Assembly (NCBI GenBank): GCA_013112725.1
Contig: JABFFZ010000015.1
Span: 20,648-84,647, forward strand
Length of the DNA stretch: 64,000 nucleotides
From: Chloroflexota bacterium
Lineage (GTDB): Bacteria; Chloroflexota; Anaerolineae; Promineifilales; Promineifilaceae
Direction: 5' to 3'
Within the stretch, counting starts at the first letter, position 1. Every line of letters begins with the position of its first letter. Shown here one piece after another: positions 1 to 8,719 of this stretch. Made by a program: the position numbers and the translations under genes. The notes beneath the pieces were generated by a model. The model was given only the letters and a program-made list of their open reading frames with translations, searched no databases and was not told the DNA's origin.

Positions 1-23
1 GCTTCCCCTGTCAATAGTCATAT

Positions 24-52
24 TTGACTTGTACCATTAGCCAGATTACATT
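24..52 (+). promoter_or_regulatory. candidate sigma-70 promoter
   Basis: TTGACT at 24-29 and TACATT at 47-52 are separated by 17 bases, the canonical spacing. The predicted transcript would begin near base 60 and leave an 80-base leader before the lipoprotein gene starting at 140. Found by eye only. Confidence 0.35.
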
Positions 53-139
53 TTCTGCCATCGTCTGATATATCTATAACGTCTACATGGATTCTCTGAT
101 CCGGTAAATTTAGAGAACAGGCTTGTCTGAGGAAATCCC

Positions 140-1885
140 ATGAAATCTTATGTACATTCATCAATCGCATTCGGCAAATGGATACTGCTACTGATCGCCA
201 TCGTTTGGCTGGTAGCTTGCCAGGGTCAGGGCACGGCCGTACAGAATATGGGCGTAGAGCAACCGGGTTCTACCACTTCTGGCCTGCTTTCAGTAGCCGA
301 GGTCAGGTCGCCAACATTGCCACGGGCCGATGGGCTGCCCGAACCCCCGGCCAACCTGGTGGTGTTGTGGAATGAGGCGATGCTGGCGGCTGTGCGCAAT
401 GGCGTGCCCCGGCCGACGGTGACGGCGCGGGCGCTCTATATGACCCACGCTGCTATGTATGACGCCTGGGCGCTGTATGATGACACGGCCGTGCCCACCG
501 TCCTCGATCCCGCGCTCAAACGCCCCGCCGCCGAACACAATGATGTCTACAAAGGGGCGGCGGTCAGCCAGGCTGCTTACCATATGCTGATCACCCTCTA
601 TCCTGACCACGAGAAGAAAACCTACGCCTTTAGCAATTTACTGAATGCGTTGGGCTACAAGATTGTCATGGAGGCAGACGCCACTACCCCGGCAGGACTT
701 GGCTATATGGCCGCGCAGGCTGTGTTGGCCGACCGCGCCGACGATGGCGCCAACGCCGCCAATAATTACGCCGATCTTACCTCGGCTATCTACCCTGAAC
801 TGTATGTGGTCTGGAACAGCGCCGACCCCAACGCCGACAACGCCCCCGGACATGCCGGGTTCAATCCCAATCATTGGCAGCCGCTGCGGGTTCCCACGGG
901 CGAACTGACCGATGCGGCCGGTTGGCCTGTGGCTGACCATGCAAATCCGGCCACGTACCGGGACCAGGTGTTTCTGACGCCGCATTGGGGGGCGGTACGG
1001 CCGTTTGCCCTCAGCAGCGGCGACCAATTCCGTCCCCAAATGCCGCCTCAGGCCGGCTCCACCGAACCGTACACCGACGCCCTGGGCCAGACCATGACCC
1101 ACGACGAAGCGTACCATCAACAGGTGGACGAAATCCTGCACATCAGCGCCATGCTAACTGACGAACAGAAAGTGATTGCCGAATACTGGGCCGATGGGCC
1201 GCGCTCGGAGACGCCGCCCGGCCACTGGAATGCCCTGGCGCATGGCATCTCCTTTCGTGATAATCATGGCATTGATGAGGATGTGAAGCTCTATTTTGCC
1301 CTCAATGGGGCCTTGTTTGACGCCAGTATTGCTGCCTGGGAAGCCAAACGTACTTATGATTATGTGCGCCCGGCGTCGGCCATCCAGCACAAATATGCCG
1401 GGCAGATGATTGAGGCGTGGGGCGGCCCCAACCAGGGCACGCAGTGGATTCCCGGTGAGACGTGGCGGCCATACCAAAGCCTGACCTTTGTGACGCCGCC
1501 GTTTGCCGAATACGTATCCGGGCACAGCACCTTTAGCGCCGCTGCCGCCGAGGTGCTGACCCGCTTTACCGGCAGCAACCAGTTTTATGATGGCGTTACC
1601 ATGTTGTATGATGAGGATTTTAACCGGGACGGCATTCCCGATTTGTTGGGGCAGCATGTGGTTCCCATTGGCGGCAATATGTTTGAAAACAGCCCGGCAG
1701 AAGTGGTGACGCTGCAATGGGATACTTTCCAGGAGGCAGCCGACGAGGCGGCTGTGTCCCGACGGTACGGCGGCATCCATTTCCAGGACGGCGACCTGTT
1801 TGCCCGGCGGATGGGCACATCTATTGGGGCGCAGGCTTATACCCTGGCAGAGCAGTATTGGACGGGGCAGGAGGTACGGCCGTAA
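140..1885 (+). CDS. vanadium-dependent haloperoxidase / PAP2-like lipoprotein
   Basis: 581 residues. The N-terminus is a lipoprotein signal: a hydrophobic stretch ending in a lipobox LVAC (Cys about 27), so the mature protein should be lipid-anchored outside the membrane. The acid-phosphatase/haloperoxidase signature is complete: KRTYDYVRP at 403-411, SGHST at 460-464 (His 462 would be the acid/base residue) and SRRYGGIHF at 540-548. In this family these residues bind vanadate or phosphate. The length fits bacterial vanadium chloroperoxidase homologues, which have a two-bundle helical fold. Substrate and true halogenating activity cannot be read from sequence; phosphatase activity is the alternative. 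The ATG has a GAGGAA ribosome site just upstream. Confidence 0.85.
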   Translation: MKSYVHSSIAFGKWILLLIAIVWLVACQGQGTAVQNMGVEQPGSTTSGLLSVAEVRSPTLPRADGLPEPPANLVVLWNEAMLAAVRNGVPRPTVTARALYMTHAAMYDAWALYDDTAVPTVLDPALKRPAAEHNDVYKGAAVSQAAYHMLITLYPDHEKKTYAFSNLLNALGYKIVMEADATTPAGLGYMAAQAVLADRADDGANAANNYADLTSAIYPELYVVWNSADPNADNAPGHAGFNPNHWQPLRVPTGELTDAAGWPVADHANPATYRDQVFLTPHWGAVRPFALSSGDQFRPQMPPQAGSTEPYTDALGQTMTHDEAYHQQVDEILHISAMLTDEQKVIAEYWADGPRSETPPGHWNALAHGISFRDNHGIDEDVKLYFALNGALFDASIAAWEAKRTYDYVRPASAIQHKYAGQMIEAWGGPNQGTQWIPGETWRPYQSLTFVTPPFAEYVSGHSTFSAAAAEVLTRFTGSNQFYDGVTMLYDEDFNRDGIPDLLGQHVVPIGGNMFENSPAEVVTLQWDTFQEAADEAAVSRRYGGIHFQDGDLFARRMGTSIGAQAYTLAEQYWTGQEVRP

Positions 1886-1898
1886 CCATAACTTGATA

Positions 1899-1951
1899 GC
1901 GCCAGGCACGGGGCAGTTCGTCTTTGGTTGGCTCCGACCTGTGCCTGGCGC
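1899..1951. terminator. inverted repeat of the GCCAGGCA type
   Basis: Arms GCGCCAGGCAC (1899-1909) and its perfect complement (1941-1951) flank a 31-base loop between the haloperoxidase stop and the hydrolase start. No T-run follows, so a rho-independent terminator is only possible. A similar hairpin lies at 15951-16015. Confidence 0.45.
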
Positions 1952-1962
1952 CGCCACTCTTT

Positions 1963-2766
1963 ATGCTATACCTGTCCATCAATGGCGTTACCTATTATGT
2001 AGAAATACATGGGGCGGGACGGCCGTTGCTATTGTTGCATGGTTTTACCGGCAGTTCCCAAAACTGGCAGCCCATCTTGCCAGGGTTAACCGGCCATCAT
2101 CAGGTGATCCTGGTAGATGTGTTGGGTCACGGCCGTACTGCTTCCCCGCCCGGTGAAAACCGCTATGCTATAGAGCGGGTGGCGGCTGACCTGATTGTTC
2201 TTATAGATCAATTAGGATATGCGGAGACGGGGATATTGGGGTATTCGATGGGGGGGCGATTGGCGTTGTTTACGGCCGTGACCTACCCCCACCGCATCAC
2301 CCACCTGATTCTGGAAAGCGCATCGCCTGGTTTACCCACCGCTGCCGAACGGCAGGCGCGGGTGGCCCAAGACCGGGAATTAGCTGACTGGATTGAGATC
2401 AACGGCATTGAAGCGTTTGTCAATCGGTGGGAGCAACTGCCCTTGTGGGCCAGCCAGCAGCAGCTATCACCGGAAATCCAGCAGCAACTTCATCAACAGC
2501 GGCTACAAAACAATCCGACGGGGTTGGCAAACAGTTTGCGCGGCATGGGTACCGGGATGCAGCCCTCGCTCTGGGAGCATCTACCTGCCTTGGCGATACC
2601 CACATTACTGCTGGTGGGCAAACTGGACACAAAGTTTGTGACCATTAACCGGCAAATGGCAGCCTTATTACCCAACGCTCACCTGGAGATTGTGCCTGGG
2701 GTGGGGCATACGGTGCATTTGGAACGGCCGTTGGCCTGGCAAGAAGCCGTCACCCGTAATCCGTAA
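1963..2766 (+). CDS. alpha/beta hydrolase, MenH-like
   Basis: 267 residues from ATG 1963. An upstream TTG (1924) falls in the loop of an inverted repeat and is unlikely as start. The oxyanion-hole region LLLLHGFTGSSQNW and the nucleophile elbow GYSMGGRLAL (Ser nucleophile) are typical of MenH, 2-succinyl-6-hydroxy-2,4-cyclohexadiene-1-carboxylate synthase of menaquinone synthesis. The C-terminal GVGHTVHLERP supplies the catalytic His, and LLLVGKLDTKF the Asp. No other men gene is nearby, so a general hydrolase role is possible. Downstream is a run of short tandem repeats. Confidence 0.7.
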   Translation: MLYLSINGVTYYVEIHGAGRPLLLLHGFTGSSQNWQPILPGLTGHHQVILVDVLGHGRTASPPGENRYAIERVAADLIVLIDQLGYAETGILGYSMGGRLALFTAVTYPHRITHLILESASPGLPTAAERQARVAQDRELADWIEINGIEAFVNRWEQLPLWASQQQLSPEIQQQLHQQRLQNNPTGLANSLRGMGTGMQPSLWEHLPALAIPTLLLVGKLDTKFVTINRQMAALLPNAHLEIVPGVGHTVHLERPLAWQEAVTRNP

Positions 2767-2776
2767 CCCGTGAACT

Positions 2777-2826
2777 GTAATTCGGATAACGGATAACGGA
2801 TTACGCATTACGCATTACGCATTACG
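2777..2826. repeat. short tandem repeat array (ATTACGC units)
   Basis: Three or more copies of ATTACGC preceded by GGATAAC units. They fill the gap between two convergent genes and run into the last codons of phoU. One member of the window-wide STRR-like family. Confidence 0.8.
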
Positions 2827-3496
2827 GATACGGCTCCGACGGCGCCTCTTCTACCACACCAGACGCCGCAAAAATCGCTCGTTCGGCAATGTTTGTCGCC
2901 CGGTCGCCAATGCGCTCCAGGTTTTGCCCGACTAGCAGCAGCGTGGTAGCGCGGGGGATATAGTCGTCATCTCGCATATCCTGCAACGTTTCCCGGATCA
3001 ATTCTGCATAACGGGCATCTATGCGGTCGTCATCGGCCATCACCAGCCGCGCCAGGTCTTCGTCGCGCTGCAAAAAAGCCAGCACTGCTTCATGCACCAT
3101 ATCACGGGCACGTTGGGCCATCGCCGGTAATTTATAAAGCGACGTGAACGGCCTATCAGCGTCCACCCGCAGCACTAGCCGGGCGATGTTCACCGCGTGA
3201 TCGCCAATCCGCTCCAATTCCAGGGCCACGTACACGGCCGTCATAATTGCCCGCAAATCCCCGGCCATCGGCTGCTGCGTGGCAATGGCTTGCAGCGCCA
3301 GCTTTTCCACCTGGTAGCGCAATCCATTCACCTGTGCATCCTGGTTAATGATCTGGCGCTCCACTTCCCCGTCCCGCTCCAGAAGCGCCTGCACCGCCTG
3401 CGCAGTAGCCTCCTCCACCAGATGACTCATCTGTTGGATGGTCTGATTAAGTACATCAATATCTTTTTCCAGTAATGAACGTTTCTGAAAATTCAT
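2822..3496 (-). CDS. phoU: phosphate signalling complex accessory protein PhoU
   Basis: 224 residues, the usual PhoU length. Two repeated three-helix PhoU domains are visible, each with the metal-binding acidic pattern (ALELERIGDHAVNIA near the middle and GQNLERIGDRATNIAERA near the end). PhoU dampens PhoR-PhoB signalling through the Pst transporter and limits phosphate uptake. No pst, phoR or phoB gene lies beside it. A strong ribosome site (AAGGAGGAG) precedes the ATG. The last codons overlap a tandem-repeat array, so the extreme C-terminus (SEPYP) may be recently remodelled. Confidence 0.95.
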   Translation of the reverse strand: MNFQKRSLLEKDIDVLNQTIQQMSHLVEEATAQAVQALLERDGEVERQIINQDAQVNGLRYQVEKLALQAIATQQPMAGDLRAIMTAVYVALELERIGDHAVNIARLVLRVDADRPFTSLYKLPAMAQRARDMVHEAVLAFLQRDEDLARLVMADDDRIDARYAELIRETLQDMRDDDYIPRATTLLLVGQNLERIGDRATNIAERAIFAASGVVEEAPSEPYP

Positions 3497-3642
3497 TTCT
3501 CCTCCTTGGATTGTTCACGCAAAGGCGCCAATGGGCCAAGATGAAAAAAAGCTTTCGGTGAAATCTGGGTTGATTGTATAATCAGGCAACCCTGCTTTCA
3601 ATGACAGATGGCAGGTTTCATCCATGATCTATGAACCCTGAG

Positions 3643-4028
3643 ATGAAAAGCGACTACGATTCACCGTGGAAGGTCATCATCGAGCGGTACTTTCCCGACT
3701 TTATGGCCTTTTTCTTCCCCGCAGCCCACGCGGACATAGATTGGCAGCGGGGCTACACATTTCTGGACCAGGAATTGCAGCAAATCACTCCAGAGGCAGA
3801 AATTGGGGTGCGCCGGGTGGACAAACTGTGAAACTGCTAGACTACGAAACAAAGCAGTCCACATTGGCCGAAAGCAACAATCCTTTTTCGGTGGTTGTAC
3901 TGGCGCATTTGCAGACGATGAAGACACGCCGTCAACCAGAAGAGCGGTATATAGCCAAGTTAAATCTGGCTAAAATGTTGGTGGATGTGAATGAGAATGA
4001 CAAAAAATGCGCCTTTGCTCATTTATGA
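3643..4028 (+). pseudogene. remnant of Rpn / PD-(D/E)XK transposase-like gene
   Basis: The first 60 codons (KSDYDSPWKVIIERYF, then FMAFFFPAAHADIDW and VDKL) match the N-terminus of the Rpn-like PD-(D/E)XK nuclease family often annotated as a transposase or DUF4351 protein. That frame stops at 3831. The next piece of the family (LLDYETKQSTLAESNNPF and an AHLQTMKTRRQPEERY region) continues in another frame to 4028. The nuclease core normally found between them is missing. I read this as one gene with an internal deletion and a frame change. Its end overlaps the start of the DCC gene. Confidence 0.7.
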
Positions 4029-4386
4029 TGGTGACTGTGGCTTTTGAGAAAAGTCGGCGCGTCTGGTGCAGACGTGGACAAAGGGCCGCGTTGCCATTTC
4101 TCCCTGGCAAATGATACCAGAGCAAATGGCGGCCTTGGGACTGTCTGATGTAGATGGCATGACGCAGGTGTGGTTTGTGGATACCGACGGCCGTCTCCGC
4201 GGCGGCGCAGCAGCAGTCAATGGGGCGCTGCGTTATGTGTGGTGGGCACGGCCGTTTACCTGGCTCTACTCCCTACCCGGCATCAAACAGCTACAAGAGC
4301 GGGTTTACCGCTGGGTAGCCACCAACCGCTACCGGTTGCCCGGCGGCTCGGCCCAATGCCGGTTCGATGACAAGATGAGCAGGTGA
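3997..4386 (+). CDS. DCC-family thiol-disulfide oxidoreductase with in-frame TGA (candidate selenoprotein)
   Basis: From ATG 3997 the frame reads MTKNAPLLIYDGDCGF, then TGA at 4045-4047, then EKSARLVQTWTKGRV and on without interruption to 4386 (129 residues with the TGA read through). The DCC family (DUF393) has a DGDCxxC motif; the TGA sits exactly at the second cysteine. The remainder keeps family features: WFVDTDGRLRGGAAA, an aromatic central stretch, and the NRYRLPGG tail with a cysteine. An in-frame UGA replacing a redox cysteine is typical of selenocysteine. A stem-loop lies 18 bases downstream. The alternative is a simple nonsense mutation (TGC to TGA), plausible because several other genes here are broken. 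No sel gene is present in the window. Confidence 0.55.
4053..4079 (+). promoter_or_regulatory. SECIS-like stem-loop after TGA
   Basis: Bases 4058-4065 pair with 4069-4076 (eight pairs, one G-U) around a GTG loop at 4066-4068. Bases 4053-4055 pair with 4077-4079 across a two-base bulge. The loop starts 18 bases after the TGA and its first base is G, which fits the general bacterial SECIS pattern. The three-base loop is tight. Hand-folded, no energy calculated. Confidence 0.45.
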
Positions 4387-4400
4387 AGAGGTGATGGGGA

Positions 4401-4440
4401 GGTTAATTACTCAATTACCCAATTACTCAATTACCGAATC
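4401..4440. repeat. short tandem repeat array (AATTACTC/AATTACCC units)
   Basis: About four copies of an 8-9 base unit, AATTAC followed by TC, CC or CG, in the gap between convergent genes. It overlaps the last codons of the minus-strand propeller gene. Confidence 0.75.
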
Positions 4441-5609
4441 CACGCAGGCAAAATACCATTTTCCACCAGGGGCGTAACGGCCCCGGTGCTGACTTCCAGC
4501 AGCGCGATTTGCGGGGGGGTGGTGCGGTTGGTGGTGTCAAATTGTTGGAAGAGCAGGTAACGGCCGTCTGGCGACCAGACCGGCGGCCCATGATGAATGG
4601 TGAGGGAGTCTGTCAACGGCCGTGCCTCCGTCCCATCCGCCCGCATCAACCACAACTGCCGCCCGGCGGTGGTGCGGACGGGTTTGCGGCCAAAAGCGAT
4701 CCAGTTCCCATCTGGCGACCAGGACGGGTTGGCGTCATCCACATTACCCGTCTCGCTGAGTAAAGGATGCCATTCGTTATTGGTATTGCCCCGATAGAGG
4801 TGGATGGCCTGGGCAAAATCGTGGCTGTGTTCGGCATGGCCGGTCTGGTTGTCGTCGCCATGGTAAACGAGCAGGTCAAAATCGCTGAACAAAAATTGGG
4901 AGATAGTGGGATGCCACACGGCCGTGTTGCCCAACAAATTTGTCACCTTCTGCTGCGTACCCACGCCAAAAGCATACAGCACCGTTTCCTCGTTGAGCGG
5001 GTCGGCATAACTGAGCCATTGGCCATCGGCGGAGATGGCCGCGTTCTGGCTGACGGCCGTCGCCTCTTGCAGCACCGTCACCGTCTCCCCCGTTTGTGTA
5101 TCCAGCCACCACAGCCGGGGGGTGTTGCCTTCGCGTCGTTCGTAAATGAGGCGACGGCCGTCCGGGTGCCACACCATCTGCCCACACACCGCCTCCACGC
5201 AGGTGAGCAGGGTACGGATGTTGCTGGCGGTACGGCCGTTCCAATCCAATAATTTCAAGGTTGTGCCGCCGTCGGCGTTTTGGGTGGCGTAGGCAACGGC
5301 CGTGCCGGTAGGCGACACCGCAAAATCGAGTACATCCTCCGGTTCGGTGGTTAACTGGTTAACCCTCTCCCCGGCAGGTGTGTTGCTTACAAATAGTTGC
5401 CACACCCCACTGGTGTCTTCGCGCAAAAAGGCCACCTGCGGCAGGCGCGGCGGCAGCGTTTGCCGCCCGGTAAACTGGTTGTAAAAGGTGATGAGGATGA
5501 CGCCCAGAAAAGAGACGAAGATGAGCAGGGTCACGGCCGTAGTTATCAACCGCCCCCACTTGCCCGGTTTGCCCGTCTCTTCAACCTCATCCGATTCCCA
5601 CTCTGCCAT
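4431..5609 (-). CDS. membrane-anchored TolB/PD40 beta-propeller protein
   Basis: 392 residues. A short acidic cytoplasmic start is followed by one membrane helix at about 20-45 (LITTAVTLLIFVSFLGVIL). The rest looks like a PD40/TolB propeller facing outward: repeated blades with signatures such as HPDGRRLIYERR, SADGQWLSYAD, SPDGNWIAFGRK and SPDGRYLLFQQF. Such proteins usually serve as protein-protein scaffolds; no enzyme motif is visible. It lies convergent to the DCC gene and divergent from the secreted protein at 5733. Confidence 0.75.
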   Translation of the reverse strand: MAEWESDEVEETGKPGKWGRLITTAVTLLIFVSFLGVILITFYNQFTGRQTLPPRLPQVAFLREDTSGVWQLFVSNTPAGERVNQLTTEPEDVLDFAVSPTGTAVAYATQNADGGTTLKLLDWNGRTASNIRTLLTCVEAVCGQMVWHPDGRRLIYERREGNTPRLWWLDTQTGETVTVLQEATAVSQNAAISADGQWLSYADPLNEETVLYAFGVGTQQKVTNLLGNTAVWHPTISQFLFSDFDLLVYHGDDNQTGHAEHSHDFAQAIHLYRGNTNNEWHPLLSETGNVDDANPSWSPDGNWIAFGRKPVRTTAGRQLWLMRADGTEARPLTDSLTIHHGPPVWSPDGRYLLFQQFDTTNRTTPPQIALLEVSTGAVTPLVENGILPAWIR

Positions 5610-5732
5610 ACCGTAATGCTACCTCATCCCCTTTCAATCAAGTATAGTTAGGCCCATTGCCTTAGTAAGCATTCAGTTTACCGATGACCGATACCTGGTT
5701 ACCGATAACTGGTAACCAACCTGGAAACGAAT

Positions 5733-6779
5733 ATGAAAACAACCAAAGTTATCCTTATCCTGGGGCTTCTCTTGTTGATGGTATTGTTCGTGGGGCAAAT
5801 GGTGTGGCGGGTCACGGCCGTGACCCCCACCGGTACTACCCCGCCCACCTACCTCCCCCTCGTCACCAAACCCGGCACACCGCCACCGCAAATTGCCGGC
5901 TGTGACATCTTCCCCGGCGACAACATCTGGAACACGCCCATTGATACCTTGCCCGTCCATCCCAATTCCAGCACCTTGATCAACACCATTGGCGCAAATA
6001 GAGGATTGCATATGGATTTTGGCTCCGGCGTCTGGCCGCCCGGCTCCAATAGCCCCATTGGCATCCCCTTTGTGGTTGTGCCCGGCAGCCAGCCAGAAGT
6101 AACCGTGGACTTCATCTGGTGGCCGGAACAGAGTGACCCCGGCCCCTATCCGGTGCCACCCGACGCCCCCATTGAAGGCGGCCCCGATAGTGATGGCGAC
6201 CGGCACGTGCTGGTACTAGAGCGGGATAACTGCATCCTCTACGAGATGTATGCCGCGTACCCGCAGCAGGATGGTAGTTGGGAAGCGGGCAATGGCGCGG
6301 TGTATGACCTCAATTCTCATGCTTTGCGCCCCGATGGCTGGACATCGGCGGATGCCGCTGGCTTACCCATCTTGCCCGGATTGGTGCGGTATGACGAAGT
6401 GGCGGCGGGCGAAATTCGCCACGCTATCCGCTTCACGGCGCCGGAAACCCGCAGCGCCCACTGGTGGCCCGCCCGCCACGATGCTTCTGACCTGACCGGG
6501 GCGCAATATCCCCCCATGGGGCTGCGTGTCCGTCTGCGGGCAGACTTTGACATCTCCGGCTACTCGCCCCATGCCCGGGTCATCCTGCAGGCGATGAAGA
6601 CGTATGGGATGATCTTGGCCGATAACGGTTCTGCCTGGTATGTCTCCGGCGTGCCGGATGAGCGGTGGGATAATGATGTGCTGCATGAACTGGATGATGT
6701 CACGGGGGCAAACTTTGAGGTGGTAGATGTTTCCTCACTGATGATTGACCCGGATTCTGGGCAGGCGCACCAGCCCTAA
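5733..6779 (+). CDS. secreted protein of unknown family
   Basis: 348 residues. The N-terminal hydrophobic segment (ILILGLLLLMVLFVGQMVW) is a signal or anchor, followed by a Pro/Thr-rich linker to about residue 52. The globular part begins CDIFPGDNIWNTPID and contains many Trp and Asp-Pro residues, for example FIWWPEQSDPGPY and SAHWWPARHDASD. I recognise this as a recurring extracellular family in Chloroflexota and Actinobacteria but know no assigned function. It ends just before a strong hairpin that should terminate its transcript. Confidence 0.7.
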   Translation: MKTTKVILILGLLLLMVLFVGQMVWRVTAVTPTGTTPPTYLPLVTKPGTPPPQIAGCDIFPGDNIWNTPIDTLPVHPNSSTLINTIGANRGLHMDFGSGVWPPGSNSPIGIPFVVVPGSQPEVTVDFIWWPEQSDPGPYPVPPDAPIEGGPDSDGDRHVLVLERDNCILYEMYAAYPQQDGSWEAGNGAVYDLNSHALRPDGWTSADAAGLPILPGLVRYDEVAAGEIRHAIRFTAPETRSAHWWPARHDASDLTGAQYPPMGLRVRLRADFDISGYSPHARVILQAMKTYGMILADNGSAWYVSGVPDERWDNDVLHELDDVTGANFEVVDVSSLMIDPDSGQAHQP

Positions 6780-6787
6780 TCGCACAC

Positions 6788-6834
6788 GGAGGGGAGGCTT
6801 TAGCCGACCACTTGTCGGCTAAAGCCCCCCCTCC
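6788..6834 (+). terminator. long hairpin between two plus-strand genes
   Basis: An inverted repeat with arms of about 20 bases around a CTTTAGCCGA core and a loop of about seven bases (6788-6834), GC-rich at its base. No long T-run follows, only ATCTTT. It separates the secreted protein from the flavoprotein starting at 6851. Confidence 0.6.
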
Positions 6835-6850
6835 ATCTTTCAAGAGGTTT

Positions 6851-8287
6851 ATGACGGCCGACCAATCATTCGATGTCATTGTGTTAGGCGGCGGGCCGGC
6901 GGGTATTGCGGCGGCGGAACGAGCCGCTGAACTAGGGGCGCGCACGGCGTTGGTGACACAAGATTTTGTGGGCGGCATGGCCGCGCATGATGGGCCTATT
7001 CCGGTGCGTACACTGGCCCATGCCGCCCGGCTGGTGCGCGAGGCGCAGCAGTTGGCGCGGTATGGCATTGCCGCCGCGCCGCCGGTGGTCAATTATGATC
7101 GGTTGTTGGCGCGGATTCGGGACGTAATTTATGAGTTTCACCAGCAGGTGGACTTAATTGGTGATCTGGAAGAGCGGGGGGTGACGATTGTGGCCCAGGC
7201 GGGGGCGGCGCGGTTTGTGGATGCGCATACGGTGACTACGGCCGTTGGCCACCATCTCACCGCCCATTCCATCATCATCTGCACCGGGGGCCATTCCCGC
7301 ACGCTGCCCATTCCCGGCTTTGAACACGCCATCACCCACAGCGACGCCTGGGGGCTGAAAGCCATTCCCGATTCGATGGTGGTGGTTGGTTCGGGCGCGA
7401 CCGGGGCGCAGGTGGCTTCCATTTTTAATGCCTTTGGCACACGGGTCACAATGTTGGAAGCGGCGCCGCGCATTTTGATGACGGAGGATGCGGAGGTGGC
7501 CACGGCCGTGAAAGCAGCCTACGAAGCCAATGGCGTCCAGGTGGTGGAGGACATTGAAGGGTTGACGGCGATTGAACAGAGGCACGGCCGTCTACTCGTT
7601 CATTACCGATTGGCGGGAGAGCCATACACGGTGGAAACGGCGCTGGTGGTCATGGCCATTGGCTGGCTGGCGAACGCCGAGGGGCTGAACCTGCCGACAG
7701 CGGGGGTGGCGACTGACACGCGAGGTTATATTGCCGTGAACGGGTATATGCAGACCAATGTGCCCCATATTTTTGCGGCGGGGGATGTGAACGGCCGTCA
7801 TATGCTCGTGCCCGTCAGCAGCCAGGAAGGGTATTATGCCGCTACCAATGCCGTGAAGGGCTGCCATGCCCCCATTCGCTATGATCTCATCCCCTTTGGC
7901 AGCTTTACCAACCCGGAATATGCCCAGGTAGGACTGACGGAAGCGGCGGCGCGGGAAACGTTTGATGTGGTCATTGGCAAAATTGGGTTTGACCGTTTTC
8001 CGCGCAGTATCATTGACGGCCGTACCACCGGCTTTTGCAAACTGGTGGCCGACCGGGCGTCGTTGCAAATTTTGGGCTGCCATCTGGTGGGTGAACGGGC
8101 CGTAGAGACGGTGCAACTGGTAGCGGCGGGCATGAAGGCCGGGCTGACGGTGGCGCAGTTGGCCGAACTGCCGCTCTCGTTTCCTACTTATGTGGAGATT
8201 GTGGGCTGGGCGGCTTATGACATTTTGCAGCAGGTGGGCTTAGACCGGCGCGGCGGGCAGTGGGTGGCTCATTTAGGCCGGGGGTGA
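6851..8287 (+). CDS. FAD/NAD(P) oxidoreductase, disulfide-reductase fold without redox cysteines
   Basis: 478 residues from ATG 6851, which follows AGAGG; an ATG at 6812 lies in the terminator hairpin and is disfavoured. The FAD fold GGGPAGIAAAERAAELG, the NAD fold VVVGSGATGAQVASIF, the second FAD motif IFAAGDVNG and a C-terminal dimerisation domain are all present, as in dihydrolipoamide and mercuric reductases. Where the family has a CxxxxC disulfide, this protein has GGMAAHDGPIPVRTL with no cysteine. The terminal His-Pro-Glu active site is also replaced (PLSFPTYVE). It therefore cannot run the dithiol reaction and probably passes electrons from NAD(P)H to another acceptor. Confidence 0.85.
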   Translation: MTADQSFDVIVLGGGPAGIAAAERAAELGARTALVTQDFVGGMAAHDGPIPVRTLAHAARLVREAQQLARYGIAAAPPVVNYDRLLARIRDVIYEFHQQVDLIGDLEERGVTIVAQAGAARFVDAHTVTTAVGHHLTAHSIIICTGGHSRTLPIPGFEHAITHSDAWGLKAIPDSMVVVGSGATGAQVASIFNAFGTRVTMLEAAPRILMTEDAEVATAVKAAYEANGVQVVEDIEGLTAIEQRHGRLLVHYRLAGEPYTVETALVVMAIGWLANAEGLNLPTAGVATDTRGYIAVNGYMQTNVPHIFAAGDVNGRHMLVPVSSQEGYYAATNAVKGCHAPIRYDLIPFGSFTNPEYAQVGLTEAAARETFDVVIGKIGFDRFPRSIIDGRTTGFCKLVADRASLQILGCHLVGERAVETVQLVAAGMKAGLTVAQLAELPLSFPTYVEIVGWAAYDILQQVGLDRRGGQWVAHLGRG

Positions 8288-8294
8288 GGATGCC

Positions 8295-8528
8295 TCAATC
8301 GTGCAGACGGGCAACCATCACATCATAGCGGTAATGGGTGGTGAGCAGGTCGAGCAGGACCGCTTCGGTCAGCGTCTCTTGGGAGTCCTGGTCAAGGCGG
8401 CGGCTCCATTTGTGGTAACGGCCGTCGCCCACATACGTTAGCCCCCACTCCTCCTCCTGAAAGCGGGTCACAAACCGCTTCCCCGCCCGTAACTGGGCCA
8501 CAAACGCCGCCGCTTCTTCATCTTTCAT
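8295..8528 (-). CDS. small conserved hypothetical protein
   Basis: 77 residues from ATG 8528 (KDEEAAAFVAQLRAGKRF...). A longer reading to 8657 adds a less convincing N-terminus. The sequence is rich in acidic and aromatic residues, with a central WGLTYVGDGRYHKW and no membrane segment or cysteine. I do not recognise a domain. It lies convergent with the flavoprotein, seven bases from its stop. Confidence 0.55.
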   Translation of the reverse strand: MKDEEAAAFVAQLRAGKRFVTRFQEEEWGLTYVGDGRYHKWSRRLDQDSQETLTEAVLLDLLTTHYRYDVMVARLHD

Positions 8529-8678
8529 GCAAGCACAATTTCCAATAACGTTAGTGTCACGAAGTTTTGCCCCCTTCTTAAGACTACAACGGATGGAGAA
8601 ATAAACGGATAATTTTCCAGAGGGGAATCCGTTCAATTCCTTATCCGCTGTAGTCATGGCGAAAAAGTAATGACATTA

Positions 8679-8717
8679 CCCAATAACCGATTACCGATAA
8701 CGGATTACCGATAACCG
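8679..8717. repeat. short tandem repeat array (ACCGATA / ACCGATTA units)
   Basis: Alternating ATAACCGATT and ACCGATAACGG units, about five in a row, directly after the stop of the SDR gene on the minus strand. The same unit family appears at 11657, 37421 and inside the serS T-box leader. Confidence 0.75.
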
Positions 8718-8719
8718 TC

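Noticed and set aside
1924..1962. TTG start of the MenH-like hydrolase
   Set aside because: It lies in the loop of an inverted repeat; ATG 1963 matches the family start.
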